A stretch of 64,000 bases of DNA, from positions 124,001-188,000 of the forward strand of contig DASCQM010000020.1 of NCBI GenBank assembly GCA_036013055.1, in the 5' to 3' direction. The stretch is from SHYR01 sp036013055 (GTDB lineage Bacteria > Chloroflexota > Dehalococcoidia > UBA2979). This document shows positions 41,421-50,008 of the stretch, in pieces. The notes beneath the pieces were generated by a model that had not been told where the DNA came from, did no database searches, and was given only the letters and a program-made list of their open reading frames with translations. The first letter of the stretch is position 1. The number at the start of each line of letters is the position of its first letter. A program made the position numbers and the translations under genes.

Positions 41421-42611
41421 ATGATGTCAATTGCCTGCCTACTGGTTCCCTCTTTCGCGCTTGCCTGCGAGCTGGCAGAGCGCCCCGCGCTCCACGGACG
41501 GCCCACCGCGCTCGCCGACGTCGCAGGCATGCGGGTCGAGGACGCGACGCCCGAGGCGCAGCAGCGAGGTGTGCGGCCCGGGATGACGCTGCGCGAGGCG
41601 ACCGCATTCTGCCCACCACTCACGGTGCTGGAGCCGCACCCCGCCCGTACCGCTCGCATGGCAGGCGCATTGGCCGATGCCATGGCATCGGTCAGTCCGC
41701 TGGTCGAAGAGGCGGAGCCGGGCACCGTCTTTGCAGACCTCGATGGGCTGCAGGGCCTCTACCTCGAACCGGCATCAATCGAGCACGCAATCCTCGCAGC
41801 CGCGCCCGCGGCACTCGCACCACAACTCGGCGTCGCTGAGCACCGCTTCACGGCGTACGTGGCAGCGCGCAGCGTGGCGGCGGGCGAAGCGCTGCACATC
41901 GCACCAGACGAGGCAAGCGCATTCCTCGCGCCACAGCCCACGGAATGGCTACCGCTCGATGCAGAGCGGCACGCGTGGCTACGCCTGCTCGGGATCACAA
42001 CGCTGGGCGAATTCACCGCGCTGCCTCGCCACGCCGTGGAAGCGCAGTGCGGTATCGCCGGCGGCCGCGCCTGGCTGGCGGCACGCGGCGAGGACCCCGC
42101 CCCGCTACGCCCTCGTCCGTTCGGCCTTGAGCGGGTGCTGGAACACGCCGAGGCGCAGCCACCGCTGGTCAGCCGTGAGGCGGTGCAGGTGACGGCCCAG
42201 CAGCTCTTGAGCCGCGCGCTGCGGCAGCCGCAGGCATCGCAACGCTTCGTGCGCGTGATGCGGTTGCGGGCGGCCACGGAAGACGGCCACCTCTGGGAGC
42301 GCACACAGACGATGAAGGAGCCAACCGGCGACCGCGACCGACTGTGGACATCGATCCGTCCGCTGCTCGAATACGCGGACTATCCCGGCCCGATCGCGGA
42401 GCTGGATCTGGAGCTCGGCGGACTGACGGCGGAGAGCGGTCGCCAGCACGAACTCTTTGCCGATCACACGCGTGTGCGTGAACAACTGGACGAGATGGTG
42501 CGGCACCTGAAGGTGCGTTACGGGCAGCCGCCGCTGGCGCGCGTCGTAGCGGTCGAGCCGTGGAGCCGCATCCCGGAACGACGCCACGCACTGCTCGACT
42601 ACGACCCCTGA
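41421..42611 (+). CDS. imuB: ImuB-like (catalytically dead) Y-family polymerase
   Basis: A 396-residue protein of the Y-family fold. The N-terminus IACLLVPSFALACE lacks the catalytic Asp pair of DinB-type polymerases, and EPGTVFADLDGLQGLY stands where the active-site acidic residues would be, as in ImuB. Near the C-terminus, RQHELFAD fits the beta-clamp-binding pattern QxxLF. ImuB is a scaffold that brings DnaE2 to damaged DNA. The LexA box 30-50 bp upstream and dnaE2 downstream support the role. No imuA is seen. Confidence 0.85.
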   Translation: MMSIACLLVPSFALACELAERPALHGRPTALADVAGMRVEDATPEAQQRGVRPGMTLREATAFCPPLTVLEPHPARTARMAGALADAMASVSPLVEEAEPGTVFADLDGLQGLYLEPASIEHAILAAAPAALAPQLGVAEHRFTAYVAARSVAAGEALHIAPDEASAFLAPQPTEWLPLDAERHAWLRLLGITTLGEFTALPRHAVEAQCGIAGGRAWLAARGEDPAPLRPRPFGLERVLEHAEAQPPLVSREAVQVTAQQLLSRALRQPQASQRFVRVMRLRAATEDGHLWERTQTMKEPTGDRDRLWTSIRPLLEYADYPGPIAELDLELGGLTAESGRQHELFADHTRVREQLDEMVRHLKVRYGQPPLARVVAVEPWSRIPERRHALLDYDP

Positions 42612-42617
42612 GGGGGC

Positions 42618-42633
42618 GGGGCGAGGCCCCTTT
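42618..42633 (+). terminator. Weak terminator or attenuator hairpin after imuB
   Basis: GGGGC, loop GAG, GCCCC, then TTT. A five-base-pair stem seven bases after the imuB stop. It may only attenuate, since dnaE2 downstream should share the SOS promoter. Confidence 0.4.
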
Positions 42634-42700
42634 CATACCCGGAGTGGAAGGCTCCGGCAGGGGGTTCTGCTTACTTCCTGAGATTGCAATCCCCCCGCTC

Positions 42701-42721
42701 GTCCTGAGCCTGTCGAAGGAC
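42701..42721. repeat. Possible interspersed palindromic repeat unit
   Basis: The stretch begins GTCCTGAGC and ends GAAGGAC, with outer arms GTCCT/AGGAC. Sequences of this form recur between genes in many high-GC bacteria. I see one copy in this window, in the 125-bp gap between imuB and the next gene. Confidence 0.35.
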
Positions 42722-42736
42722 ACCGAATGCGCCGCG

Positions 42737-43048
42737 ATGACTGACAGACAGCAACGGGTAGACGGCCTGCGCCCGCTCGCACTGCCGAGGCCAGTGCGCG
42801 TGACGACCGACGAGGCGGGGATGCCATCGTCGGTCGCGCTCGCCGCACAGGGCGGCACGCCGCTCGCGGTGGCGCAGGTGGACGAGGCGTGGCGCATCGC
42901 CGAGGAGTGGTGGCGAGAGACGCCGCTCGGTCGCACCTATTACCGCGTGATCGTGGACGGCGGACGCCCGATCACGCTCTTCCACGACGACCTCGCCGCC
43001 GCTGCTGGCACCGACCCTGATGGGGGCTGGTACCAGCAGCGGTACTAG
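42737..43048 (+). CDS. Small protein of the mutagenesis cassette (DUF6504-like)
   Basis: A 103-residue protein. The pattern VDEAWRIAEEWWRETPLGRT followed by YYRVIVDGGRPITLFHDD and an ending WYQQRY resembles small proteins encoded beside imuB and dnaE2 in other high-GC bacteria (DUF6504-type). No enzyme motif is visible. Its stop lies 14 bp before the dnaE2 start, so co-expression and a role with the error-prone polymerase are likely. Confidence 0.72.
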   Translation: MTDRQQRVDGLRPLALPRPVRVTTDEAGMPSSVALAAQGGTPLAVAQVDEAWRIAEEWWRETPLGRTYYRVIVDGGRPITLFHDDLAAAAGTDPDGGWYQQRY

Positions 43049-43061
43049 GAAGGCCGGCACA

Positions 43062-46000
43062 GTGGCGCGCGGACTGAGAGGGCAGGAGCGGCCCGGCTTC
43101 ATGGAACGCTGGGATGAATTCGAGGCCCGCCGTCGGGAGGCCGAGCAGGTAGTGGCGGAGGACACCCCTCGCTCGTTCGCGCCACGCGACCCGACGTTGC
43201 CCGTGCCGGTCGATGTGCTGGACGAGACGCCCTACGTCGAACTGCACATGCACTCCAACTACTCGCTGCTGGAGGGCGCATCGAGCCTCGATGAACTGGT
43301 CACCACCGCTCGCGAGCAGGGCCACCGCGCGCTCGCGCTCACCGACCACAACGGCCTCTACGGCGCGATGGAGTTCGCTCGCACCGCGAAAGAGTCCGGC
43401 CTGCGCCCGATCATCGGGCTCGAACTCACCCTTGCTGAGGCAGACAGCGAGGACGGCACAGATGGCACAGGCGGCGCGCGCTCCCACATCACGCTGCTCG
43501 CGCAGTCACGGCGGGGCTACTCCAACCTCTGCCGCCTCTCCAGCATCGCCTCCGGCCTGCAGGAGGAGAGCGACGAGGGCAAGGAAGAGCGACGGCTCGA
43601 CCCCTGCGTCGACATCGCTCTCCTCGAAGCACACGCCGAGGGGCTGATCGCGCTCACCGGCTGCCGCGAGGGTGCGGTGGGGCAGCTGATCGAGGAGGCG
43701 CAGCCTGCCCGCGCTGAGCAGGCACTGCTGCGGCTCGTCGGATGGTTCGGCGCTGACAACGTCTTCGTTGAATTGCAGGACAACCTCGTCTTCGGCGACC
43801 GGCCGCGCAATCGCGCGCTGATCGCACTGGCGGAGCAGGTCGGGGTTGGGGTCGTCGGCACCGGCAACGTGCACTACCACGAGCAAGAGCGGCACCGACT
43901 GCAGGACGTGATGGTGGCGATCCGCCATCGTAAGACGCTCGACGAGTGCCACCGCGAGCGACGCCCGAACGCGGAGTTCTACCTGCGGTCGCCACAGCAG
44001 CAGGCGCGGCGTTTCGCCGCCACCCACCCGCAGGCGGCGGCGAACTCCGTCCGCATCGCACGTCGATGCAACTTCGATCTCACCGCAGACCTCGGCTACC
44101 GGCTGCCCTCGCCGCAACTTGAGGATGACGATCGGACGCCGCTGCAACAGCTAGAGCACATCTGCCGCGAGCGGCTGGCGGAGCGCTACGCCGCGTCGCC
44201 GCCGGCGGAGCGCCGGGAGGCGGAGCAGCGGCTTGCGGATGAGATCACGCTCGTCGCGAAGCACGACCTGGCGGGATTCTTCCTCATCTACCACCAGATC
44301 TTCCAGCTCGCGAAAGAGGTCGCGACGGAGATCCGTGGCCCCAGCGCCGGACGCAATCAGGCGAATCTACCCCCCGGGCGAGGGCGGGGCTCATCGGTCT
44401 CCTCGATCATCTGCTACCTCGTCGGGCTCTCCCATATCGACCCGATCAAGAACAAGCTCTTCGTCGGGCGATTCCTCAACGAAGAGATGCACAGCTTCCC
44501 CGACATCGACCTCGACTTCGCCCGCGATATCCGGGCGGAGCTGATCGAGCGCGTCTACACGGTCTGGGGCAAGGAGCACGCTGCGCTGGTCGCGACCTTC
44601 CCCACCTACCGTCTGCGCAGCGCCGTGCGCGATATCGGCAAGGCGCTGGGCCTGCCCGCCGTGGAACTCGACCGCATCGCGAAACGCGTCGGGCCGTACA
44701 GCCACGCGGGCGATACCGGCGAGGAGATGCGCCGTTTCCCCGGCTCCGCGGACCGCGCGGACGCACCCGGGTGGCGCGAGCTGGCGGAGCTATCGACGCA
44801 GCTCGCCGGCTTCCCCCGTCACATGTCGCAGCACGTCGGCGGGATGGTGATCTCCTCCGAGCCGCTGATCGATTACGTGCCGTGCCAGCCCGCGGCGTGG
44901 AAGAACCGCTACCTCTGCCACTGGGACAAGGACTCGATCGACGACGCACGCATGGTCAAGATCGACTTCCTCGCGCTGGGCATGCTCTCAGTCGTCGAAG
45001 AGACCGTGGACCTCGTCGAACGGCACGATGGCGTGGCCCTCGACCTCACGCGCATCGACTTCGAGGACACGGACGTCTACGACGGCATCTGCGCGGGCGA
45101 CACCGTTGGCGTCTTCCAGATCGAGTCCCGCGCGCAGATCGCCATGCTGCCGCGCACGCAGCCGCGCAACCTCGAGGATCTCGCGGTGCAGGTCTCGATC
45201 GTGCGGCCCGGCCCGATCGTCGGCGGGGCCGTGAACCCCTACGTCAGGCGACGCGAGCAACAACGACGCAACCCGCACTACGTCGCGCAGATGCCCCACG
45301 AACTGCTGCGCCCCGTGCTGGAAGAGACGCTGGGCGTCGTGATCTACCAGGAGCAGGTGCTGCTGGTCGCCGAGAAGCTTGGTGGCTTCACCCCGGGCGA
45401 CGCCGACCAGTTCCGACGCGCGATGAGCCGCAAGCGCTCCCATGAGGCGATGGAGCGCTACCGCGAGCGCTTCATGGCAGGCGCTCGCGAGCGAGGGGTG
45501 CCCGCCGGCACTGCGGAGACCGTCTTCGAGAACCTGCTCGGATTCGCCGAGTTCGGCTTCCCGAAGAGCCACGGCTCGGCCTTCGCGCTGCTCGCCTACC
45601 AGACGACATGGCTGCGGCGGTACTACCCGGCCCCCTTCTACTGCGGGCTCTTCAACAACCAGCCGATGGGCTTCTACCCGCCCCACGTGCTCACGAACGA
45701 CGCCCGACGGCACCAGATCGAGGTGCGCCGTCCGGACATCAACATCAGCGCGGCTCGATGCACCGTCGAAACGTCGGGGGCGGGCCAGGGTGCGGTGCGC
45801 GTCGGCCTCGGCTACGTGCGCGGCGTCGGCGAGGCGGGCGGGCGACGGATCGACGAGGTGCGCGCGCAGGCCGGGTCGTTCCTCTCGCTCTTCGACTTCG
45901 TCCAGCGCACAGGCCTCAGCCGCGAGGCGACGACAAACCTAATCCAGGTCGGCGCCTTCGATGCCTTCGGCATGAACCGCCGCGAATTGATCTGGCAACT

Positions 46001-46529
46001 CGGGCTGTTCGCCGGGGGGCTGCAGCGCGCCGTCCTCGACCGCCCGCAGGAACGGCAACTGCGGCTGGCACTGCCGACCGCGCAGGACGAAGTCGCGCTG
46101 GACGACTTCAACGACTACCAGCGCATGGCCGCCGACTACGAGTTGCTCTCGCTCTCACCGGACAGCCACCCAATGCAGTTCCTGCGCCCGGCGCTCGGCG
46201 AAGGCGTCGCCTCCAGCCTCCATCTGCGCTCGATCGGCGGCGGCGAGACGGTCGACATCGCGGGCCTCGTCGTCTGTCGGCAGAGGCCGCTGACGGCGAA
46301 AGGCATCATCTTCCTGCTACTGGAAGACGAATTCGGGCTCGTCAACGTGCTCGTCAGCAAAGAGCTCTCGGAACGCTACCGTGAAGAGGTTCGCACGGCG
46401 GCCTTCATCCACGTCCGAGGCGTGCTCGAACATCGTGCAGGCGAGCAACGCACACTCGTCGCTGCATCGATGCGCGAAATCGTGCCGGAGCAGGCGATGC
46501 GCATGCCCAGCGGCAAGTCGTGGGGGTAA
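43062..46529 (+). CDS. dnaE2: Error-prone DNA polymerase III alpha subunit
   Basis: About 1155 residues. The N-terminal PHP domain has VELHMHSNYSLLEG and ALTDHNGLYG. The polymerase active-site Asp pair is in FPDIDLDFARDI and a third Asp in MVKIDFLALGML. The C-terminal OB-fold region contains EDEFGLVNVLVS, as in DnaE2. DnaE2 performs mutagenic bypass together with ImuB. The GTG at 43062 follows AGGAAGG that overlaps the stop of the small gene; an ATG at 43020 would overlap that gene. Confidence 0.95.
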   Translation: MARGLRGQERPGFMERWDEFEARRREAEQVVAEDTPRSFAPRDPTLPVPVDVLDETPYVELHMHSNYSLLEGASSLDELVTTAREQGHRALALTDHNGLYGAMEFARTAKESGLRPIIGLELTLAEADSEDGTDGTGGARSHITLLAQSRRGYSNLCRLSSIASGLQEESDEGKEERRLDPCVDIALLEAHAEGLIALTGCREGAVGQLIEEAQPARAEQALLRLVGWFGADNVFVELQDNLVFGDRPRNRALIALAEQVGVGVVGTGNVHYHEQERHRLQDVMVAIRHRKTLDECHRERRPNAEFYLRSPQQQARRFAATHPQAAANSVRIARRCNFDLTADLGYRLPSPQLEDDDRTPLQQLEHICRERLAERYAASPPAERREAEQRLADEITLVAKHDLAGFFLIYHQIFQLAKEVATEIRGPSAGRNQANLPPGRGRGSSVSSIICYLVGLSHIDPIKNKLFVGRFLNEEMHSFPDIDLDFARDIRAELIERVYTVWGKEHAALVATFPTYRLRSAVRDIGKALGLPAVELDRIAKRVGPYSHAGDTGEEMRRFPGSADRADAPGWRELAELSTQLAGFPRHMSQHVGGMVISSEPLIDYVPCQPAAWKNRYLCHWDKDSIDDARMVKIDFLALGMLSVVEETVDLVERHDGVALDLTRIDFEDTDVYDGICAGDTVGVFQIESRAQIAMLPRTQPRNLEDLAVQVSIVRPGPIVGGAVNPYVRRREQQRRNPHYVAQMPHELLRPVLEETLGVVIYQEQVLLVAEKLGGFTPGDADQFRRAMSRKRSHEAMERYRERFMAGARERGVPAGTAETVFENLLGFAEFGFPKSHGSAFALLAYQTTWLRRYYPAPFYCGLFNNQPMGFYPPHVLTNDARRHQIEVRRPDINISAARCTVETSGAGQGAVRVGLGYVRGVGEAGGRRIDEVRAQAGSFLSLFDFVQRTGLSREATTNLIQVGAFDAFGMNRRELIWQLGLFAGGLQRAVLDRPQERQLRLALPTAQDEVALDDFNDYQRMAADYELLSLSPDSHPMQFLRPALGEGVASSLHLRSIGGGETVDIAGLVVCRQRPLTAKGIIFLLLEDEFGLVNVLVSKELSERYREEVRTAAFIHVRGVLEHRAGEQRTLVAASMREIVPEQAMRMPSGKSWG

Positions 46530-46650
46530 GCGCAGTGCCGTAGTAGCGGCGGGACACCGCGAGGTGATCCGGACAGCAAAGGCGGTCCCGGCACTCAGAT
46601 CAGACGTCGTACGTCACGTCCAAATGCCAGCTAGATCGAGAGGAACCGAG

Positions 46651-46679
46651 TTGCGAGAGTCACGACCCCTCCATAGAGT
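46651..46679 (+). promoter_or_regulatory. Possible promoter of the vWA protein gene
   Basis: TTGCGA (46651-46656) and TAGAGT (46674-46679) with a 17-bp spacer, about 45 bp before the GTG start. Each box has four matches to consensus. Confidence 0.42.
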
Positions 46680-46722
46680 TGTCGTGTCATTGCAGGCGCG
46701 CTCCTGAGGAGGACTTCGCGCC

Positions 46723-48378
46723 GTGACCAGTCAGCGAATCACGGTTCGGCTCGGCGTGCTGCTCGCAGCGCTGCTTCTCGCCCTCGCGATCACCGGCTCC
46801 GCGTTGGCCGCCGTCGGCGGCTCCTCAAGCGTGACCAGCGGCGCCGAAGTGACGGGCGACGGGATCGCCACCGTCGAGCTTGAGCTCAATGCGACGTCAG
46901 TGACCGCCGTCGCACCCACCGACATCTTCATCCTCCTGGACGCATCCGGAAGCGTCGGCTCCACCAACTTCGCACTGGAGAAGGACTCTGCCGAGGCACT
47001 CGTCGCATCGCTCGGTGATGCGGGGCTGTTCGCGAACGGAGGCCGCGTCGGCATCATCCGATTCGCCAGCTCCTCGACAGTCATGCTGAGCCTGAATTCG
47101 GACGAAATCACGGTGAGAACCGCGATTCTGGGGACCCCGTACACAAGGGGCGGGACCTGCGCGACCTGCGCCATCACGCAGGCGACGGCAGAATTCAACA
47201 GCGATTCACCGCCAGGCAGCCACCGGATCATGATTCTGATCACGGACGGACGGCCTAACAGCCTCCAGTCTGCGGCCGCCGCCGCCGCGACCGCGGAGTT
47301 CGCCGGCATCGAGCGCTTCGCCGTCGCAATCGGCCAGGGGATTAGACTCGATGACTTCGACGCCCTCGTCAGCGACCCGGTAGAAGAGCATCTCGTCTTT
47401 GCGGAAGACTTCGGCACCCTCGGTGACCTCGCCGACCCCTTCGCGGCGGTGCTGACGGAGCCCGTGACACGGAGCGGCGCAGTGGATATCGAGGTGCTGG
47501 CAACGGTTGCCAGCCGCTTCGGCCCGGCGAGCAACGTGAGCGCCAGCAAAGGCACAGCGACGATCTCGGGGCAGGAACTGCTCTGGGAAATCGATGAACT
47601 CAGTTCGGCTACCGTGCCGATTGAGGCTGCCACCCTCGCCTACGACATTACGGTTTCATGCGACCAGGGCCCGTCTGGCACGCTCGCGCTGCATGACTCG
47701 ATCACCTACACCGATGCAAACGAGGGCGTCGTTACGTTCGACCTGCTGAGCGTCACTCTGCGGGGTTGCGATACGGCGATTGATATCGGGCCGGGCACGC
47801 TGAGCCTCAACGGCAACGGTGTGGTTCCCGTGACGCTGCTCGGCAGCGCGGGCTTCGACGTCGCTGAGGTCGACCCCGGTACGGTGCTGTTTGGGCTCAA
47901 CGGCGATGACGCCGCACCGGTCCACGACGGCCACATCGGGGACGCCAACGACGACGGCATCGACGACATCGTCTTCCACTTCCGCGAGGGTGATCTCGGC
48001 ATCGACCCGAGCGTCCCCGGCGAGACGGTGCTAACCCTGTCGCTGACCGGCAGCTGGCTGGACGGCACGACATTCGAAGCCGACGACACGGTCAGAATCG
48101 CACCGAATAACCCGCACGCGCGGTCGAACGGCAACAACGGTAACGACGGCGGCAATGGAAACTCGGGGGTAAACCCCGGCGGCGGCGCGATCGGCAACTC
48201 GGATGCTGGCCCCGGAAGCGATTCGGGCGGAAGCGCGGCCGGACTGGCCCAGGCGGCGTCTGCGCCTGACCCGCCCGCCGACCCCGCGCCCGAGGACCCG
48301 CCCGGAGCGGGACCGGATCCGGAAGACCCGGGCTCGTCAGGGCAAGCTCGCGGCCGAGGTCGCGGTGGACGTCACTGA
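46723..48378 (+). CDS. Secreted von Willebrand factor A protein with a Gly/Pro-rich tail
   Basis: A 551-residue exported protein. Signal peptide ~1-30 (LGVLLAALLLALAITGSALA). Residues ~65-245 form a vWA domain with the metal-site motif FILLDASGSVGS and LITDGRPN. A middle beta region follows, then a module with GNGVVPVTLLGSAGFDV and a calcium-binding-like loop GDANDDGIDDIVFHF. The last ~90 residues are a low-complexity Asn/Gly/Ser and then Pro/Asp/Gly tail ending in Arg-Gly repeats. It is probably a surface adhesion protein. GAGGAGG precedes the GTG start. Confidence 0.85.
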   Translation: MTSQRITVRLGVLLAALLLALAITGSALAAVGGSSSVTSGAEVTGDGIATVELELNATSVTAVAPTDIFILLDASGSVGSTNFALEKDSAEALVASLGDAGLFANGGRVGIIRFASSSTVMLSLNSDEITVRTAILGTPYTRGGTCATCAITQATAEFNSDSPPGSHRIMILITDGRPNSLQSAAAAAATAEFAGIERFAVAIGQGIRLDDFDALVSDPVEEHLVFAEDFGTLGDLADPFAAVLTEPVTRSGAVDIEVLATVASRFGPASNVSASKGTATISGQELLWEIDELSSATVPIEAATLAYDITVSCDQGPSGTLALHDSITYTDANEGVVTFDLLSVTLRGCDTAIDIGPGTLSLNGNGVVPVTLLGSAGFDVAEVDPGTVLFGLNGDDAAPVHDGHIGDANDDGIDDIVFHFREGDLGIDPSVPGETVLTLSLTGSWLDGTTFEADDTVRIAPNNPHARSNGNNGNDGGNGNSGVNPGGGAIGNSDAGPGSDSGGSAAGLAQAASAPDPPADPAPEDPPGAGPDPEDPGSSGQARGRGRGGRH

Positions 48379-48604
48379 GCGGGACGGCTTTCTCTCGGCT
48401 GGTCGCGTCATCGTCGTAGCCTGAGCGCGCGTGCGAACCGGGACAGCACTGGCAGCGTCGGCATTGCACACGACGGAGGCGGCGCAGGCGCCGTCGATCA
48501 CGGGCGCCGACTCAACTCGACCGCAGCCAGGCAGGCGGCGGCTTCCCTGAAGCCACCAGCGCGACGAACGCGCGTGCAATCCGGCCCGAGTAGGTTCAAA
48601 TTGG

Positions 48605-48691
48605 CGGAGGGGGTGGGATTCGAACCCACGGTACGCCGAAACGCACGACGGTTTTCAAGACCGTTCCCTTAAACCACTCGGGCACCCCTCC
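48605..48691 (-). tRNA. tRNA-Ser(UGA)
   Basis: The minus strand folds into a class II tRNA of 87 bases: acceptor GGAGGGG/CCCCTCC with discriminator G, anticodon stem ACGGT/ACCGT around loop CTTGAAA (anticodon TGA), a long variable arm, and T arm GTGGG/CCCAC around TTCGAAT. The long variable arm and discriminator G fit serine. It decodes UCA and related codons. Confidence 0.96.
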
Positions 48692-48784
48692 ACCTTCGAT
48701 TCTAGGTTCAAAAGTCGTTGATGTCGCCCTGCGGCACCCGCCTCAATGACCTCTGGACGGCCAAGTGGACAGCCACGCGGCGCA

Positions 48785-48905
48785 CTAGCTGTGAAGCACT
48801 TCGTCCATTCGCTCTGCCGCCTCCTGGCGGAGATCCGGCATCACGTGCGCGTAGATCTTCGCGGTGCCGGTAGCGTGGCCTCGCAAGCTGTGCCCATTGG
48901 TACAC
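48785..48905 (-). pseudogene. Remnant of a tyrosine recombinase (integrase) C-terminus
   Basis: The minus strand encodes about 40 residues ending in a stop at 48785: NGHSLRGHATGTAKIYAHVM, then a Glu/Arg-rich tail (REAAERMDEVLHS-like). This matches the last active-site segment of phage-type integrases, with the H in GHA and the catalytic Tyr in KIYAHV. No upstream catalytic domain is present. It is a scar of a lost mobile element next to tRNA-Ser. Confidence 0.68.
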
Positions 48906-49269
48906 GTGCACTAATCGATGGTTAAAAAATCACGTATGTATCCGCTACATCATGTCGTCGGGCTGAGGGTGTAACCGGCCTGTACGAGCGCCATCGCGTC
49001 CTCCGCATAGTTACTGCGGTCGCAGTCTATCCGCGGCAGTCGTTGCCTGCCGTGCTCCGGCCGGTGTCGCGCCGATGAACTATGCCTGCACGCTGAGCAA
49101 CTCCGGAGATCAAGGTCGAGTCCACTGCGGACTGCGAGGACGACGGCCAGGCTGAGCCTCTCTCAGCGCGGGCCTGCTCCAACCGATGCTGACTCGGGCC
49201 GCTAGCCAGCCGTGCCCCACCCAGCCCGACTAACGGGTCTCTGCGGACAGGCAAAACTCTAGTGGCGGG
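48906..49269. other. Intergenic region, probable mobile-element scar
   Basis: About 360 bases without a supportable gene. It begins with the only clearly A/T-richer stretch nearby (around 48915-48955, including GGTTAAAAAATC) and contains no tRNA, repeat or conserved frame that I can recognise. It probably holds decayed sequence from the element whose integrase remnant lies at its left. Confidence 0.4.
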
Positions 49270-49773
49270 CTAGTCCTCGATCGCGAGCAGTTCGATCTCG
49301 AACGTCAACGCTTCGCCTGCGAGAGGGTGATTCGCATCCAGCTTCACCGTGTCCTCGGACACCTCGATCACGCGCGCGGTCGCGCCGTTCGAAAGTTGCA
49401 GCATCGAGCCAACGACCACGTCTTGCGGCACCTGATTCTTTTCGACGTCGATGATCATGCCCTCAGAAGACTCGCCGTAGGCGTCGTCCGGCACGAGTCG
49501 CACCGTCACGCTGTCGCCGACCGCTAGGCCCTTCACGGCATCCTCAAACCCCGGGATCACGCCGCCAGCACCGATCGTGAAACTTAACGGCTCTCTCCCA
49601 CGCGAAGAGTCGAAAACTGTCTCATCGTCGAGCGTGCCGTGGTAGTGCACCTGAACCGCATCGCCATCTTTCGCCGCCACTCGAACCTCCGCCTGTTCGC
49701 CGCCGCCGCATGCGACACCGATTATTACCATCGCCGCCGCTGCCGCTAACAGCAATCCACGCGCTCGACTCAC
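49270..49773 (-). CDS. Lipoprotein FKBP-type peptidyl-prolyl isomerase, SlyD-like
   Basis: A 167-residue protein. The signal LLLAAAAAMVIIGVAC ends in a lipobox Cys, so it should be anchored outside the membrane. The FKBP core has VQVHYHGTLDDETVFDSSRG and IPGFEDAVKGLAVGDSVTV, with an inserted flap domain (QVPQDVVVGSMLQL) as in SlyD. It assists folding of exported proteins. The GTG start at 49773 follows a run of seven G. The first 35 codons and upstream DNA are tandemly duplicated; starting in the distal copy would give an aberrant N-terminus. Confidence 0.87.
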   Translation of the reverse strand: MSRARGLLLAAAAAMVIIGVACGGGEQAEVRVAAKDGDAVQVHYHGTLDDETVFDSSRGREPLSFTIGAGGVIPGFEDAVKGLAVGDSVTVRLVPDDAYGESSEGMIIDVEKNQVPQDVVVGSMLQLSNGATARVIEVSEDTVKLDANHPLAGEALTFEIELLAIED

Positions 49774-49936
49774 CGCCCCCCCACGACCGCGTGCAGAGGC
49801 GCCGCCATCTTTCGCCGCCACTCGAACCTCCGCCTGTTCGCATGCCGCCGCATGCGACACCGATTATTACCATCGCCGCCGCTGCCGCTAACAGCAATCC
49901 ACGCGCTCGACTCACCGCCCCCCACGACCGCGTGCA
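49663..49936. repeat. Tandem duplication of about 133 bp covering the FKBP signal peptide
   Basis: Copy A is 49663-49795 and copy B 49804-49936, 141 bp apart and nearly identical. They differ by small compensating indels: an extra base near the CATG site in copy B and one C fewer in its C-run. Both contain the GTG start and the whole lipoprotein signal. Only copy A is in frame with the isomerase domain. Confidence 0.9.
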
Positions 49937-50008
49937 ACGGAGTACGCGATGTTCACCCCATCTTTGGTGCGGGCGTACTAGACGGACGGTGCGTCCATCG
50001 AGTGCGCG

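Noticed and set aside
48605..48691. tRNA-Ser as the attachment site of a current genomic island
   Set aside because: The integrase remnant is on the 5' side and no repeated 3' tRNA fragment is visible.
49860..49936. Longer FKBP start in the distal duplicate copy
   Set aside because: It would place a nonsense segment before the real signal peptide; the GTG at 49773 gives a normal lipoprotein.
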